Shown here piece after piece: positions 51,318 through 59,603 of a DNA stretch of 64,000 nucleotides. Source of the stretch: Timonella sp031979385 (GTDB taxonomy: Bacteria > Actinomycetota > Actinomycetes > Actinomycetales > Cellulomonadaceae). Below the pieces are notes generated by a model. That model worked only from the letters and a program-made list of their open reading frames with translations, was not told the origin of the DNA and made no database searches. Every line of letters begins with the position of its first letter. Positions within the stretch are counted from its first letter, which is position 1. The position numbers and the translations under genes were made by a program. The stretch covers positions 19,612 to 83,611 of the forward strand of contig DALZEF010000012.1 of the NCBI GenBank assembly GCA_031979385.1, given 5' to 3'.

Positions 51318-52336
51318 GCATCAATGTTCGCAATGTATCTAAGCGTTTCGGTGACTTTGTCGCACTCGACGACGTTTCCGTCTCCATTCCAACCGGCCAG
51401 CTCACAGCCTTGCTCGGGCCATCCGGTGGCGGTAAGTCGACGCTGCTGCGTATTATCGCGGGCCTTGAGCAGTTGGACTCCGGTTCCATCGAGATCGCGG
51501 GCGTCGATTCAACTGACATTCCCGCGCGCAAGCGCAACGTCGGATTCGTGTTCCAGCACTATGCCGCGTTCAAGCACATGACGGTGGAGCGCAATGTCGC
51601 CTTCGGCCTGGAGATCCGCAAGACGCCCAAGGCCGAGGTGAAGAGGATTGTCGACGAGTTGCTGAGTCTGGTGCACCTCCAACAGTTCGCGCACCGGTTG
51701 CCGTCACAGTTGTCGGGTGGTCAACGTCAGCGGATGGCTCTTGCTCGCGCTCTTGCGGTGCAGCCTTCCGTGCTCCTTCTCGATGAGCCGTTCGGTGCGC
51801 TGGACGCCAAGGTTCGCAAGGAACTGCGTGACTGGCTGCGCCGACTACACGATGAAATTCCTGTGACCACGGTGTTTGTGACGCACGATCAAGAGGAAGC
51901 TCTCGAGGTGGCCGATGAAATCGTGGTGATCAACGAGGGTCGCGTGGAGCAGATCGGTTCGCCCGATTCCCTCTACGATGAGCCAGCAAACGAGTTTGTG
52001 ATGAGTTTCCTTGGCCCTGTCACTCGGCTTGGCAACCAACTCGTGCGTCCGCACGACATTCAGGTGATCTCCTCGGACAGCGGCGAAGATGGTTTCTTTC
52101 CCGGTGTTGTGACCCGCACCGTCCGGATCGGGTTCGAGGTCCGTACGGATGTTCTCGTGCAAACACCGGATTTCACCGGTCAGGTGCAGTTCATGGTCTC
52201 CCGTGCCGAGGCCAGCACCTTGAAATTGGATTCCGGTTCACAGGTTTGGCTCCGTAAGGCTCCGGGCGCTGCATCGATCTCAAGCACCGCACCGACTGAT
52301 GCGGTTGTGACGCCGTTCGCGAACTACGCGATTTGA
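51314..52336 (+). CDS. cysA: Sulfate ABC transporter ATP-binding protein CysA
   Basis: 340 aa. Walker A GPSGGGKST (about residue 36), signature LSGGQRQRMALARALAVQPS, Walker B VLLLDEPFGALD and H-loop VFVTHDQEEALEVADEI are intact. A C-terminal regulatory domain with VRPHDIQVISSD and an OB-like fold follows. ATG 51314 overlaps the cysW stop. Last gene of the operon; a terminator follows. Confidence 0.96.
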   Translation: MSINVRNVSKRFGDFVALDDVSVSIPTGQLTALLGPSGGGKSTLLRIIAGLEQLDSGSIEIAGVDSTDIPARKRNVGFVFQHYAAFKHMTVERNVAFGLEIRKTPKAEVKRIVDELLSLVHLQQFAHRLPSQLSGGQRQRMALARALAVQPSVLLLDEPFGALDAKVRKELRDWLRRLHDEIPVTTVFVTHDQEEALEVADEIVVINEGRVEQIGSPDSLYDEPANEFVMSFLGPVTRLGNQLVRPHDIQVISSDSGEDGFFPGVVTRTVRIGFEVRTDVLVQTPDFTGQVQFMVSRAEASTLKLDSGSQVWLRKAPGAASISSTAPTDAVVTPFANYAI

Positions 52337-52353
52337 TCCGCAATACAAGAGAT

Positions 52354-52391
52354 ATCCCCTTGGGCGCCGGTGGGCGTCCAAGGGGATTTTT
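52354..52391 (+). terminator. Terminator of the sulfate operon
   Basis: ATCCCCTTGG (52354-52363) pairs perfectly with 52378-52387, followed by T residues, 18 bp after the cysA stop. Confidence 0.9.
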
Positions 52392-52527
52392 CATGTATAC
52401 CCGCTTGTTCCGGACCAAGCAGTGCAGCGGAGTGTGGGGGGGTCGCGGAGCACATCCCTGCCGGAGCGTAACGGAGGTGAGTTCGTCACTAACAGATGTC
52501 AGTCAGAGCATGGAGCCAGAGAACCGG

Positions 52528-52899
52528 TCAACCATGCCGGGTGGCCTGAAGCGGAAGCCATTGTGCCAGGTGTGCGCGTTCGCCTGACGCGCTGACCTTC
52601 CCCGATGCCACGCCGTCCTCCCAGCTCAGCATTCCTGTTGCGAGTTCTAGCCACGTATCCATGTCGGTTTCCACGACATTGGGTGGGGTGCCACGGGTGT
52701 GTTGCGGGCCGTCAACGCACTGCACCGCTCCTGCAGGTGGTACTCGCACCTCAACCGCATGACCTGGGGTGACCTCCGCGAGTTCTTCGAGCGTGAAGCG
52801 TACGGCGGCGAGCATCTGCCTCCGGTCGGTCTCTCCCCGTTTCCAGGCGGAGACGGCTGAGCGGCCAACTGCCGGGTCTGTCCTTCTGCGCGGTGGCAT
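52528..52899 (-). CDS. Sterol carrier-fold (SCP-2-like) family protein
   Basis: 123 aa. The sequence MPPRRRTDPAVGRSAVSAWK, EVRVPPAGAVQCVDGPQHTR, GTPPNVVETDMDTWLELATG and WEDGVASGKVSASGERAHLA is the well-conserved actinobacterial 'sterol carrier family protein'. These are often encoded near purine genes; here it is 4.7 kb from purF. No lipid ligand is known. ATG 52899 with AAAGGA 6 nt upstream; an open frame to 52944 adds residues outside the family. It is convergent with cysA. Confidence 0.9.
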   Translation of the reverse strand: MPPRRRTDPAVGRSAVSAWKRGETDRRQMLAAVRFTLEELAEVTPGHAVEVRVPPAGAVQCVDGPQHTRGTPPNVVETDMDTWLELATGMLSWEDGVASGKVSASGERAHLAQWLPLQATRHG

Positions 52900-52942
52900 A
52901 TCTATCCTTTGCATGGTCATGGGCACTCTTGGCCTGCACAAC

Positions 52943-53002
52943 ATGGTGGTTTTCCGGAATCACCCACCATGAAAAATCGCATTCTCACCGGAAAATCACC
53001 AT
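52943..53002 (-). repeat. 60-bp dispersed repeat, copy C
   Basis: The exact 60 bp of the element in reverse orientation relative to copies A and B; one mismatch to copy A. It ends 16 bp beyond the stop of the RNase gene; copy D lies beyond the other end of that gene in the same orientation. Confidence 0.92.
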
Positions 53003-53018
53003 AGCGGCAGGAAAAGAA

Positions 53019-54644
53019 TTATCCTGCACTGCCTACGCCATCGTAATGAAACGCGATCTTGCGCCGCGGCACGTCCGCATCGGTCAGGGTAACTGTTATT
53101 TCCTCGCCAAGAGGCAGCGGCTCATCGGCGGTGACCCGCGCATGCACGGCAGGATCGGGGATCATTATCTCGCCACGGTGCCCGTTCTTGTCATCAGTCT
53201 CGACAACAACCCCTGTGAACTGGACACCGATGTGCTCCGCCAAGAGCGCGGCCTCAACGATTCCGATGGTCTCACGAGAGTACGATCCAGCTCGACGGTT
53301 CGCGGTGTTCAGCCATTCCGGTAGATAGGGCAGCGCCTCAAGGACCCACTGCGGTACAGGGTACTGCCCGGCAACAGCGAGGCAGATCTCCGTCGTGAAC
53401 CGATCTCCAAGTCGTCTCAGAGGCGCAGTCACGTGTGCGTAGTGCGCTCCGATAGCGTTGTGCTCTCCAACCTCAGAGCGTGCTACCCCAACATCACCGA
53501 GCAGTGGCACTCCCTGCTGGTTGGCGGGCTGCGGTTGGCGCGGGTCGGCTGAGAAGGCGAGGTAGTTCGCGCCTCGGAACAGTGTGGTCGCCTCATGTTG
53601 GAATGCCGCATGTTGTGGATTCGAGGAGTCGAGGGTGGCCAAAAAATCGCCGTATGTCAGGTCACGAGGCCAGTCCAGGCCAAGCGCTTGAGCGGTACGG
53701 TGCAATCTGGCTAGATCACGGGGGTCTGCCGCCGGAAGAGTTCGCAACACCCCGACCCCACCGCGCAACATGAGTTGCGCAGCACTGATGCCGGTGAGTA
53801 GCGAGATTTGCGCGTTGTAGTCCTCAACCGGCAACACGGTCCGGAACTCAAGTTCGAAGGTGTCATCCTCGGTCATGCGCACGACCTGCTCGGGTACGTT
53901 CAGGGAAACTCCGCCGCGGGCACGTTCGACCGCAAGACGCAGCGGCCCCACCACACCAAGCAGACGAATGGTTGGGACTCCCACCCGTTCTGCCTCCATC
54001 ACGTTTGCCAGCGCATCGGAACCATTCGCCGCCGCGCTGTCTTGCCCAAGCGCATCCAACTCGTCGAGAATCTGCTGCGCCCGCTCATAGCTGAACCGAG
54101 CACGCGAGCGCACGAGTCCGCGGTGCACCCCGATGTCCGCTATCCTGCCGTCCGCAGAAAGTTCTATCCGCCATACGGCGGCTGGTCGCACCTCATCCGG
54201 TAGGAGTGATGCAGCGCCTTCGCTCAGTATCGGTGGATGCAGCGGGGTGCGCCCGTCAGGCGCATAGAGGGTGGTGCCACGGACACGGGCTTCGGCATCA
54301 ATCGCACCGCCCGAACGGACGAACGTTGCAACATCGGCAATCGCATAGTGCACCACGAACCCCGCGTCGCTGCGGGAGATGTGCACGGCTTGGTCGAGGT
54401 CCATCGAGGTTGGCGGGTCGATCGTGATGAAGTCGATGTCGAGGGTGTCGGTCCCGTGGTCGGGGAATGCCTGTGCTGGGTCCCGTCCCTCCAGATTGGC
54501 GACGATGTCCTCGGCCTCGCGTGCGACCTCCGCTGGGAAGGCGGCGGGGATGTCCATCTCGCCGCGCAGGCTCTCGAACGCGTCCCGGATGACTTCAGCG
54601 ACTGTGGGCTGAGGGAGTCCTACGGTAATCACTCTTAGCGGCAT
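53019..54644 (-). CDS. RNase II family 3'-5' exoribonuclease (RNB domain)
   Basis: 541 aa. The catalytic RNB segment starts DIDFITIDPPTSMDLDQAVH with the metal-binding Asp residues and continues VHYAIADVATFVRSGGAIDA, EARVRGTTLYAPDGRTPLHP, PILSEGAASLLPDEVRPAAV, MLRGGVGVLRTLPAADPRD and HYAHVTAPLRRLGDRFTTE. It lacks the N-terminal cold-shock domains and has only a short C-terminal S1-like part, so it is the shorter actinobacterial form. Start ATG 54644; the 3' end is 16 bp from repeat copy C. RNA processing role inferred. Confidence 0.93.
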   Translation of the reverse strand: MPLRVITVGLPQPTVAEVIRDAFESLRGEMDIPAAFPAEVAREAEDIVANLEGRDPAQAFPDHGTDTLDIDFITIDPPTSMDLDQAVHISRSDAGFVVHYAIADVATFVRSGGAIDAEARVRGTTLYAPDGRTPLHPPILSEGAASLLPDEVRPAAVWRIELSADGRIADIGVHRGLVRSRARFSYERAQQILDELDALGQDSAAANGSDALANVMEAERVGVPTIRLLGVVGPLRLAVERARGGVSLNVPEQVVRMTEDDTFELEFRTVLPVEDYNAQISLLTGISAAQLMLRGGVGVLRTLPAADPRDLARLHRTAQALGLDWPRDLTYGDFLATLDSSNPQHAAFQHEATTLFRGANYLAFSADPRQPQPANQQGVPLLGDVGVARSEVGEHNAIGAHYAHVTAPLRRLGDRFTTEICLAVAGQYPVPQWVLEALPYLPEWLNTANRRAGSYSRETIGIVEAALLAEHIGVQFTGVVVETDDKNGHRGEIMIPDPAVHARVTADEPLPLGEEITVTLTDADVPRRKIAFHYDGVGSAG

Positions 54645-54703
54645 ACCTCGACGCTACCCTGTGCGGCTGTACTGCCAAAGTTGAACCGCCCTGAAGATCC
54701 AAC

Positions 54704-54762
54704 ATGGTGGTCTTCCGGAATCGCCCACCATGAAAAATCGCATTCTCACCGGAAATCACCAT
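54704..54762 (-). repeat. 60-bp dispersed repeat, copy D
   Basis: 59 bp, same orientation as copy C with one base deleted in the GGAAA run and three substitutions. Copies C and D bracket the RNase gene as direct repeats 1.7 kb apart. Confidence 0.88.
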
Positions 54763-54823
54763 ATTGGTTTGCGGCTGATGCCGCTGAACGCATCAATGTC
54801 CTCATACCCCCACGCAAACAAAA

Positions 54824-54858
54824 ACGCGCGGACCCGGCCTGAAGCTGAGTCCGCGCGT
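54824..54858 (-). terminator. Terminator of gdhA
   Basis: ACGCGCGGAC (54824-54833) pairs perfectly with 54849-54858, 18 bp beyond the gdhA stop, with T residues at the minus-strand end. Confidence 0.8.
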
Positions 54859-54876
54859 GAAGAAAGATTCAAAGGA

Positions 54877-56214
54877 TCAGATGACACCCATTGCCAAGGT
54901 GGCGTCGGCAACCTTGATGAATCCGGCGATGTTTGCGCCCGCAACGTAGTTGCCTGGCTGGCCGTACTCGTCTGCGGTCGAGGCGCAGTTGTTGTGGATG
55001 TTCTTCATGATCGACTGCAGGCGCTGCTCGGTGTAGTCGAAGGTCCACGAGTCACGCGAAGCGTTCTGCTGCATTTCGAGAGCCGAGGTGGCCACACCAC
55101 CGGCGTTTGCTGCCTTACCCGGTGCGAAGAGCACTCCGGCGTCCTGGAACGCGGTGACGGCGTCAGGGGTGGTTGGCATGTTCGCACCCTCGGCGACGGC
55201 CTTGACGCCGTTTGCGATGAGAAGCTTCGCAGAGTCGAGATCGAGCTCATTCTGGGTTGCACATGGCAGTGCGATGTCTGCCTGGGTCTCCCAGATGTTG
55301 CCCTTGGCAAAGAACTTGGCGCCACCGCGACGGTCGGCGTAGTCGGAGACTCGTCCGCGTTCAACTTCCTTGATCTCGCGGATCAGCGAGACGTCAATGC
55401 CCTGTTCGTCGAGCACGTAACCAGAGGAGTCGGACAGAGCCACAACGGTTGCACCGAGCTGCTGGGCCTTCTGTGCCGCATAGATTGCAACGTTTCCGGA
55501 ACCGGAGACAACTACGCGCTTGCCCTCGAAGGAGTCGTTCTGGGTGCGCAGCATCTCCTCGGCGAAGAACACCGACCCGTAACCCGTTGCCTCCGTGCGC
55601 ACGAGCGAACCGCCCCAGCTGAGGCCCTTACCGGTGAGGACGCCGGACTCGTAGCGGTTGGTAATGCGCTTGTACTGGCCGAACAGGTAACCGATCTCGC
55701 GGCCACCAACACCGATGTCACCGGCTGGAACGTCGGTGTATTCGCCGATGTGGCGGTATAGCTCGGTCATGAACGACTGGCAGAACCGCATGACCTCGGC
55801 GTCTGACTTGCCGCGTGGGTCGAAGTCGGAGCCACCCTTTCCGCCACCGATTGGCATTCCGGTCAGGGAGTTCTTGAATATCTGCTCGAAGCCGAGGAAC
55901 TTGATGATTCCGAGGTAAACGGATGGGTGGAAACGCAGGCCGCCCTTGTATGGGCCGAGCGCGGAGTTGAACTCAACGCGGAAACCACGGTTTACCTGGA
56001 CGTGCCCCTGGTCATCGACCCAGGGCACACGGAAGATGATCTGCCGTTCAGGTTCGCAGATACGCTCAAGGACAGCGGCGTCGGTGTACTCAGGCTTCTT
56101 GGCGAGGACCGGAGCGAGCGAGTCGAAGACCTCGCGCACCGCCTGGTGGAATTCTGCTTCACCCGGGTTGCGGCGCAACACTTGTTCAAAGATTGGAGCG
56201 AGCTGACCTTCCAT
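54877..56214 (-). CDS. gdhA: NADP-specific glutamate dehydrogenase
   Basis: 445 aa. It assimilates ammonia onto 2-oxoglutarate with NADPH. The active site lysine region is FNSALGPYKGGLRFHPSV, FEQIFKNSLTGMPIGGGKGG carries the second lysine, and VSGSGNVAIYAAQKAQQLGA the dinucleotide fold. The last residues are GANIAGFIKVADATLAMGVI. Start ATG 56214 is preceded by AAGGAG at 9-nt distance; ATG 56232 is a possible alternative with GAGAG close by. Monocistronic with a terminator. Confidence 0.97.
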   Translation of the reverse strand: MEGQLAPIFEQVLRRNPGEAEFHQAVREVFDSLAPVLAKKPEYTDAAVLERICEPERQIIFRVPWVDDQGHVQVNRGFRVEFNSALGPYKGGLRFHPSVYLGIIKFLGFEQIFKNSLTGMPIGGGKGGSDFDPRGKSDAEVMRFCQSFMTELYRHIGEYTDVPAGDIGVGGREIGYLFGQYKRITNRYESGVLTGKGLSWGGSLVRTEATGYGSVFFAEEMLRTQNDSFEGKRVVVSGSGNVAIYAAQKAQQLGATVVALSDSSGYVLDEQGIDVSLIREIKEVERGRVSDYADRRGGAKFFAKGNIWETQADIALPCATQNELDLDSAKLLIANGVKAVAEGANMPTTPDAVTAFQDAGVLFAPGKAANAGGVATSALEMQQNASRDSWTFDYTEQRLQSIMKNIHNNCASTADEYGQPGNYVAGANIAGFIKVADATLAMGVI

Positions 56215-56768
56215 CGCGGTGGTCTCCTTCATGTCTCTCGTGCGTGCTCTTCCGCAGGCCGTTGCCTGCCTAGCACGTCTACTGCTATAAATCCGTGTCG
56301 AGCCTACAACTCGCGCCCCCGCTGTCCTAGCGGCATTACGTCACGTATCTGAACACGAACTGCGAATTCCTGCGGTTTTAACATATGCGTAACATGCCAA
56401 TTTACATGCTCGAAACACTTTGTCCCAATAAGTGACCACTGGTAACCCTGGCTTTGAGGCAATTGAGAGTGGATTTCCCGCAAGTTCACAACGTTTACGT
56501 GCTTCACCCCGGGTGCCTCTATCTCAAATATTGGATCTCATCTGTAGCTGTGGATCCGCCTTCTCCACTCTTCCTGCCTGTCCTATGAACGAATCACCAC
56601 CACAGATACAGAATGGAAGCCATTTCCATCCCTCCGCTGCCGACTAAGCTTCGTTATCTGCGGTTACCAAAGTCTCGACGTTCGTTACCATCAGACACCT
56701 GCGTTCAAACAGTGTCAGCGAATGGATGGCCGTTGCACCAACACCGCCAGGCACGAAAGATAGAGGTC
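56215..56768. other. Long intergenic region upstream of the cysteine leader
   Basis: About 550 bp between gdhA and the small leader ORF. It holds the gdhA promoter and, at its right end, the candidate leader promoter (56733-56761). Other short frames have no ribosome binding site or family similarity. Confidence 0.45.
56733..56761 (+). promoter_or_regulatory. Candidate promoter of the cysteine leader transcript
   Basis: TTGCAC (56733-56738), 17 bp spacing and AAAGAT (56756-56761) form a recognisable sigma-70-like promoter with a weak -10. The expected start site is within 1-2 nt of the ATG at 56769, which would make the leader ORF leaderless. Confidence 0.4.
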
Positions 56769-56837
56769 ATGACAACACAGGACGTAGCAGGCGCTTGGGC
56801 AACTCACCCCTCCTGTTCGTGCTGTCCGTGTTGCTAA
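56769..56837 (+). CDS. Polycysteine leader peptide (candidate cysteine-responsive attenuator)
   Basis: 22 codons plus stop. The product starts MTTQDVAGAW and ends SCSCCPCC, so five of the last seven codons are Cys codons (TGT, TGC, TGT, TGT, TGC). It lies 219 bp upstream of the sulfonate-binding lipoprotein gene on the same strand with no gene between. Short ORFs rich in Cys codons upstream of sulfur genes are known in mycobacteria as cysteine-responsive attenuators: when charged tRNA-Cys is scarce, the stalled ribosome changes the downstream RNA and the operon is expressed. The same mechanism is inferred here. Start: GAGG lies only 2 nt upstream, so it is either weakly translated or leaderless. 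A hairpin follows at 56880. Confidence 0.65.
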   Translation: MTTQDVAGAWATHPSCSCCPCC

Positions 56838-56879
56838 GGCGCAACATTTCATGTGCTGCATCAGCCAGCAGCACCCTGC

Positions 56880-56896
56880 GCGCTAGCCACTAGCGC
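56880..56896 (+). promoter_or_regulatory. Hairpin downstream of the cysteine leader ORF
   Basis: GCGCTAG-CCA-CTAGCGC, a perfect 7-bp stem with outer GC pairing, 43 nt after the leader stop and followed by a pyrimidine-rich stretch (CTTTCTGCACTACTTTCC). It could be the attenuator element controlled by leader translation. No long T run follows. Confidence 0.4.
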
Positions 56897-57056
56897 TCGC
56901 ACTTTCTGCACTACTTTCCTTCAACGAGTCCCGGCACCGTCCCGCCCGCCGGTCACCGTGGGAAGAGTGCGCCCTCCCCCATGAGCAATTCAGTTTCACC
57001 GCATCACCGTGTGCATACCCGCATCGGTGCGTTGGAGCAACAACCTAGGAGTACCC

Positions 57057-58136
57057 ATGTCCCTTTTCCGCACCCAAAAACCAGTCACCCGGATTTTGGC
57101 GACCACTGCAACAGCGGTCCTCACGCTGTCCATTTCCGCATGCGCTGGATCATCTTCTGCCGCCGAGAAGAACACTGACGGCAAGACCATCATCAAGTAC
57201 CAGGGCAGCCCAGGTTCCGTCACCCCACCTGAACTCGCCGCACATTTGGGTTACCTGCCCAACATTGAACTGGAGTGGTTGGGCAACGTCAACGGAGGAC
57301 CAGAATCCATTCAAGCTACCGCGATTGGTGAAACCGACTTCGGCAGCGCCTTCAACGGAGCCATCGTGAAACTTCGCGACTCCGGCTCCAAAGTCACCTC
57401 GGTGATCTCCTACTACGGCTCCGACGACCTCACCAACGTCGGCGTATACGTCCTTGATGAGTCCCCTGTTAAGTCAGCGAAGGATTTCATTGGCCGCTCC
57501 ATCGGTGTGAACACTCTGGGCGCACAGTACGAATTCCAGATCACTGAATGGCTCGCTCAGGAAGGACTCACCGAGGAGGAGATCGCGCAGGTTGAACTCA
57601 AAGTGATCCCACCCGCGAACTCGGAGCAGGTGCTGCGCCAAGGCCAAGTAGACGGCGTCATCTTGGGCACCATCTCGCTTGAGGTAGCGAAAGAACGTGG
57701 CGGCGTTCGAGAACTCTTCAACGACATCGACGTATTCGGTCCAGCATCCAACGGCTCGCTGGTCTTCCGTGATGACTACATCGAGGAGAACCCCGAGGTT
57801 GTGGAGGAGTTCGTGAGCGGGGTTGCCCGAGCTATCCGGTGGACACAACTCGAAGATCCAGAAGCGGTCAAGAACGCCTACACCGAGATCCTGACCACCC
57901 GTGACCGCGGCGAAGACACAAACCTCGTCCAGTACTACCGGTCCCTCGGAGTCTCTACTCCAGGCGGAGTCATCACCGAATCCGAGTATTCCACCTGGAT
58001 CGAACAACTCAAACGAAGCAACGGCCTCAAGAACACCGACCTGAAGCCGCAGGACGTCTACACGAACGAGTTCAACCCGTACTCGAACGGCACCTACGAG
58101 CCAGACGCCGACGCTGACGGTAACCCCATCAACTGA
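57057..58136 (+). CDS. Sulfonate/organosulfur ABC transporter binding lipoprotein (SsuA-like)
   Basis: 359 aa. Lipoprotein signal MSLFRTQKPVTRILATTATA and lipobox ISAC with Cys29. The body is the SsuA/TauA/NMT1 fold: IIKYQGSPGSVTPPELAAHL, NVNGGPESIQATAIGETDFG, SAKDFIGRSIGVNTLGAQYE and EQVLRQGQVDGVILGT. ATG 57057 with AGGAG upstream; 16 earlier in-frame codons lack a site. First gene of a monooxygenase-containing operon, which supports an organosulfur substrate such as a sulfonate or a sulfone. A nitrilotriacetate-like compound is also possible from the monooxygenase family. Confidence 0.88.
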   Translation: MSLFRTQKPVTRILATTATAVLTLSISACAGSSSAAEKNTDGKTIIKYQGSPGSVTPPELAAHLGYLPNIELEWLGNVNGGPESIQATAIGETDFGSAFNGAIVKLRDSGSKVTSVISYYGSDDLTNVGVYVLDESPVKSAKDFIGRSIGVNTLGAQYEFQITEWLAQEGLTEEEIAQVELKVIPPANSEQVLRQGQVDGVILGTISLEVAKERGGVRELFNDIDVFGPASNGSLVFRDDYIEENPEVVEEFVSGVARAIRWTQLEDPEAVKNAYTEILTTRDRGEDTNLVQYYRSLGVSTPGGVITESEYSTWIEQLKRSNGLKNTDLKPQDVYTNEFNPYSNGTYEPDADADGNPIN

Positions 58137-58176
58137 CCCTCACTCGCACACCAATCGACAGGTAAGGACCCACACA

Positions 58177-59532
58177 ATGAGTAACCCTCGTCAGATTTCA
58201 CTCAACATCTTCCTCTACGGTTTCGGTCACCACGAAGCATCGTGGCGACACCCTTCCTCGCAACCAGGAGCGAACTACTCGGCACGTCACTATCAGGACA
58301 TCGCCAAGAAGGCAGAAGCCAACAAGATCGACGCCGTGTTCTTCGCAGATGTCCCCGCTGCCGGTGTCGCTGAGTACTCCGCGGGTGGACAGCTCGAACC
58401 GATCACGACCCTTGCCACGATTGCCGCAATAACCGAGAAGATCGGTCTCATTGCAACTGCGTCAACAACTTTCTACGAGCCATACAACCTGGCACGCCTG
58501 TTCTCCACACTGGATCATCTCTCCGGTGGCCGGGCCGGATGGAACATCGTCACAACCGGCCACGAACGTGCAGGCCGAAACTTCGGGTTCGACGTGTTCC
58601 CTGACGTTTCCGAACGCTACGCTCGCGCCAGTGAGTTTGTGGACACGGTAAAACTGTTGTGGGACAGCTGGGAAGATGATGCCATCGTCTTCGACAAAGA
58701 CAGCGGTCGCTACGCAGACTCGTCGAAACTTCATGAACCGAACTTCCACGGTAAATACATCAACGTGGACGGTTTACTCACCACGCCTCGTCCGCCACAA
58801 GGCCACCCCGTGTTGATCCAGGCTGGAGCATCTAATGATGGGCGCGCCTTCGCTGCCAAGTATGCGGAAGCAATCTTCACCGCACACCAGCGCATTGAAG
58901 ATGCTCAGGCGTTCTACAACGACATCAAGGCTCAGGCCGTTGCGCTGGGCCGTTCTGAGGACGACGTCAGAATCCTTCCCGGTTTGAGTCCGTTCGTTGC
59001 CGCCACGGAGGCAGAGGCACAAGCTAAAGCAAAGGAACTGAACGAGCTCACGATCCCTGAATACGGTTTGGGACTCATTCGCTCGAATCTCGCAGGACAG
59101 GATGATTCCTGGTTCACTGTGGACAACCTTGAAAAGCGTGTACCGCTCGAACTCTTTGAGGGTGCGGGTGACGTCACCAACAACAACCGTTCTCGGTTGC
59201 AGGTCATTGCGGGAATCGTGGAGCGTGAGCAACCTACGTTGCGCGAGCTACTGCACAAGCTTGCTGGCGGACGCGGACACCAGGTCGTTGCGGGAACCCC
59301 GGAGCAGATCGCAGACCGCATCCAGGTGTGGTCGCAGAACCGTGCTGCGGATGGCTTCAACGTGATGCCTCCCCTCTACCCTGCTGGACTCGACGACTTC
59401 CTTGACCACGTTGTTCCGATTCTGCAGCAGCGTGGCCTGTTCCGGACCGAGTATTCGGGCAGCACACTGCGTGATCACTTCGGTCTTAAGCGTCCAGCAA
59501 ACGTGCATACCCGTGACAGCGCACTCGTCTGA
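58177..59532 (+). CDS. Flavin-dependent monooxygenase, NtaA/SnaA/DszA family
   Basis: 451 aa, luciferase-like TIM barrel. Family motifs are LYGFGHHEASWRHPSSQPGA near the start, AVFFADVPAAGVAEYSAGGQ, TLDHLSGGRAGWNIVTTGHE, GQFYEP-like TTFYEPYNLARLFSTL and HPVLIQAGASNDGRAFAAKY. These enzymes use FMNH2 supplied by a reductase to oxidise nitrilotriacetate, dibenzothiophene sulfone or alkyl sulfur compounds. The FMN reductase encoded at 61469 is the likely partner. ATG 58177 has a weak AGGTAAGG upstream. Confidence 0.9.
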   Translation: MSNPRQISLNIFLYGFGHHEASWRHPSSQPGANYSARHYQDIAKKAEANKIDAVFFADVPAAGVAEYSAGGQLEPITTLATIAAITEKIGLIATASTTFYEPYNLARLFSTLDHLSGGRAGWNIVTTGHERAGRNFGFDVFPDVSERYARASEFVDTVKLLWDSWEDDAIVFDKDSGRYADSSKLHEPNFHGKYINVDGLLTTPRPPQGHPVLIQAGASNDGRAFAAKYAEAIFTAHQRIEDAQAFYNDIKAQAVALGRSEDDVRILPGLSPFVAATEAEAQAKAKELNELTIPEYGLGLIRSNLAGQDDSWFTVDNLEKRVPLELFEGAGDVTNNNRSRLQVIAGIVEREQPTLRELLHKLAGGRGHQVVAGTPEQIADRIQVWSQNRAADGFNVMPPLYPAGLDDFLDHVVPILQQRGLFRTEYSGSTLRDHFGLKRPANVHTRDSALV

Positions 59533-59548
59533 TCGCACTTCCCGCTCT

Positions 59549-59584
59549 GGAAGCGGGTGGCGCTCTTACTCGCCGCCCGCTTCC
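59549..59584 (+). promoter_or_regulatory. Intercistronic hairpin between monooxygenase and ATPase genes
   Basis: GGAAGCGGGTGGCG (59549-59562) pairs with 59571-59584 over 14 bp around an 8-nt loop. No T run follows and transcription probably continues, so it may stabilise or partly attenuate the mRNA. Confidence 0.5.
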
Positions 59585-59603
59585 CCACTAGAAAGGCACA
59601 GCG

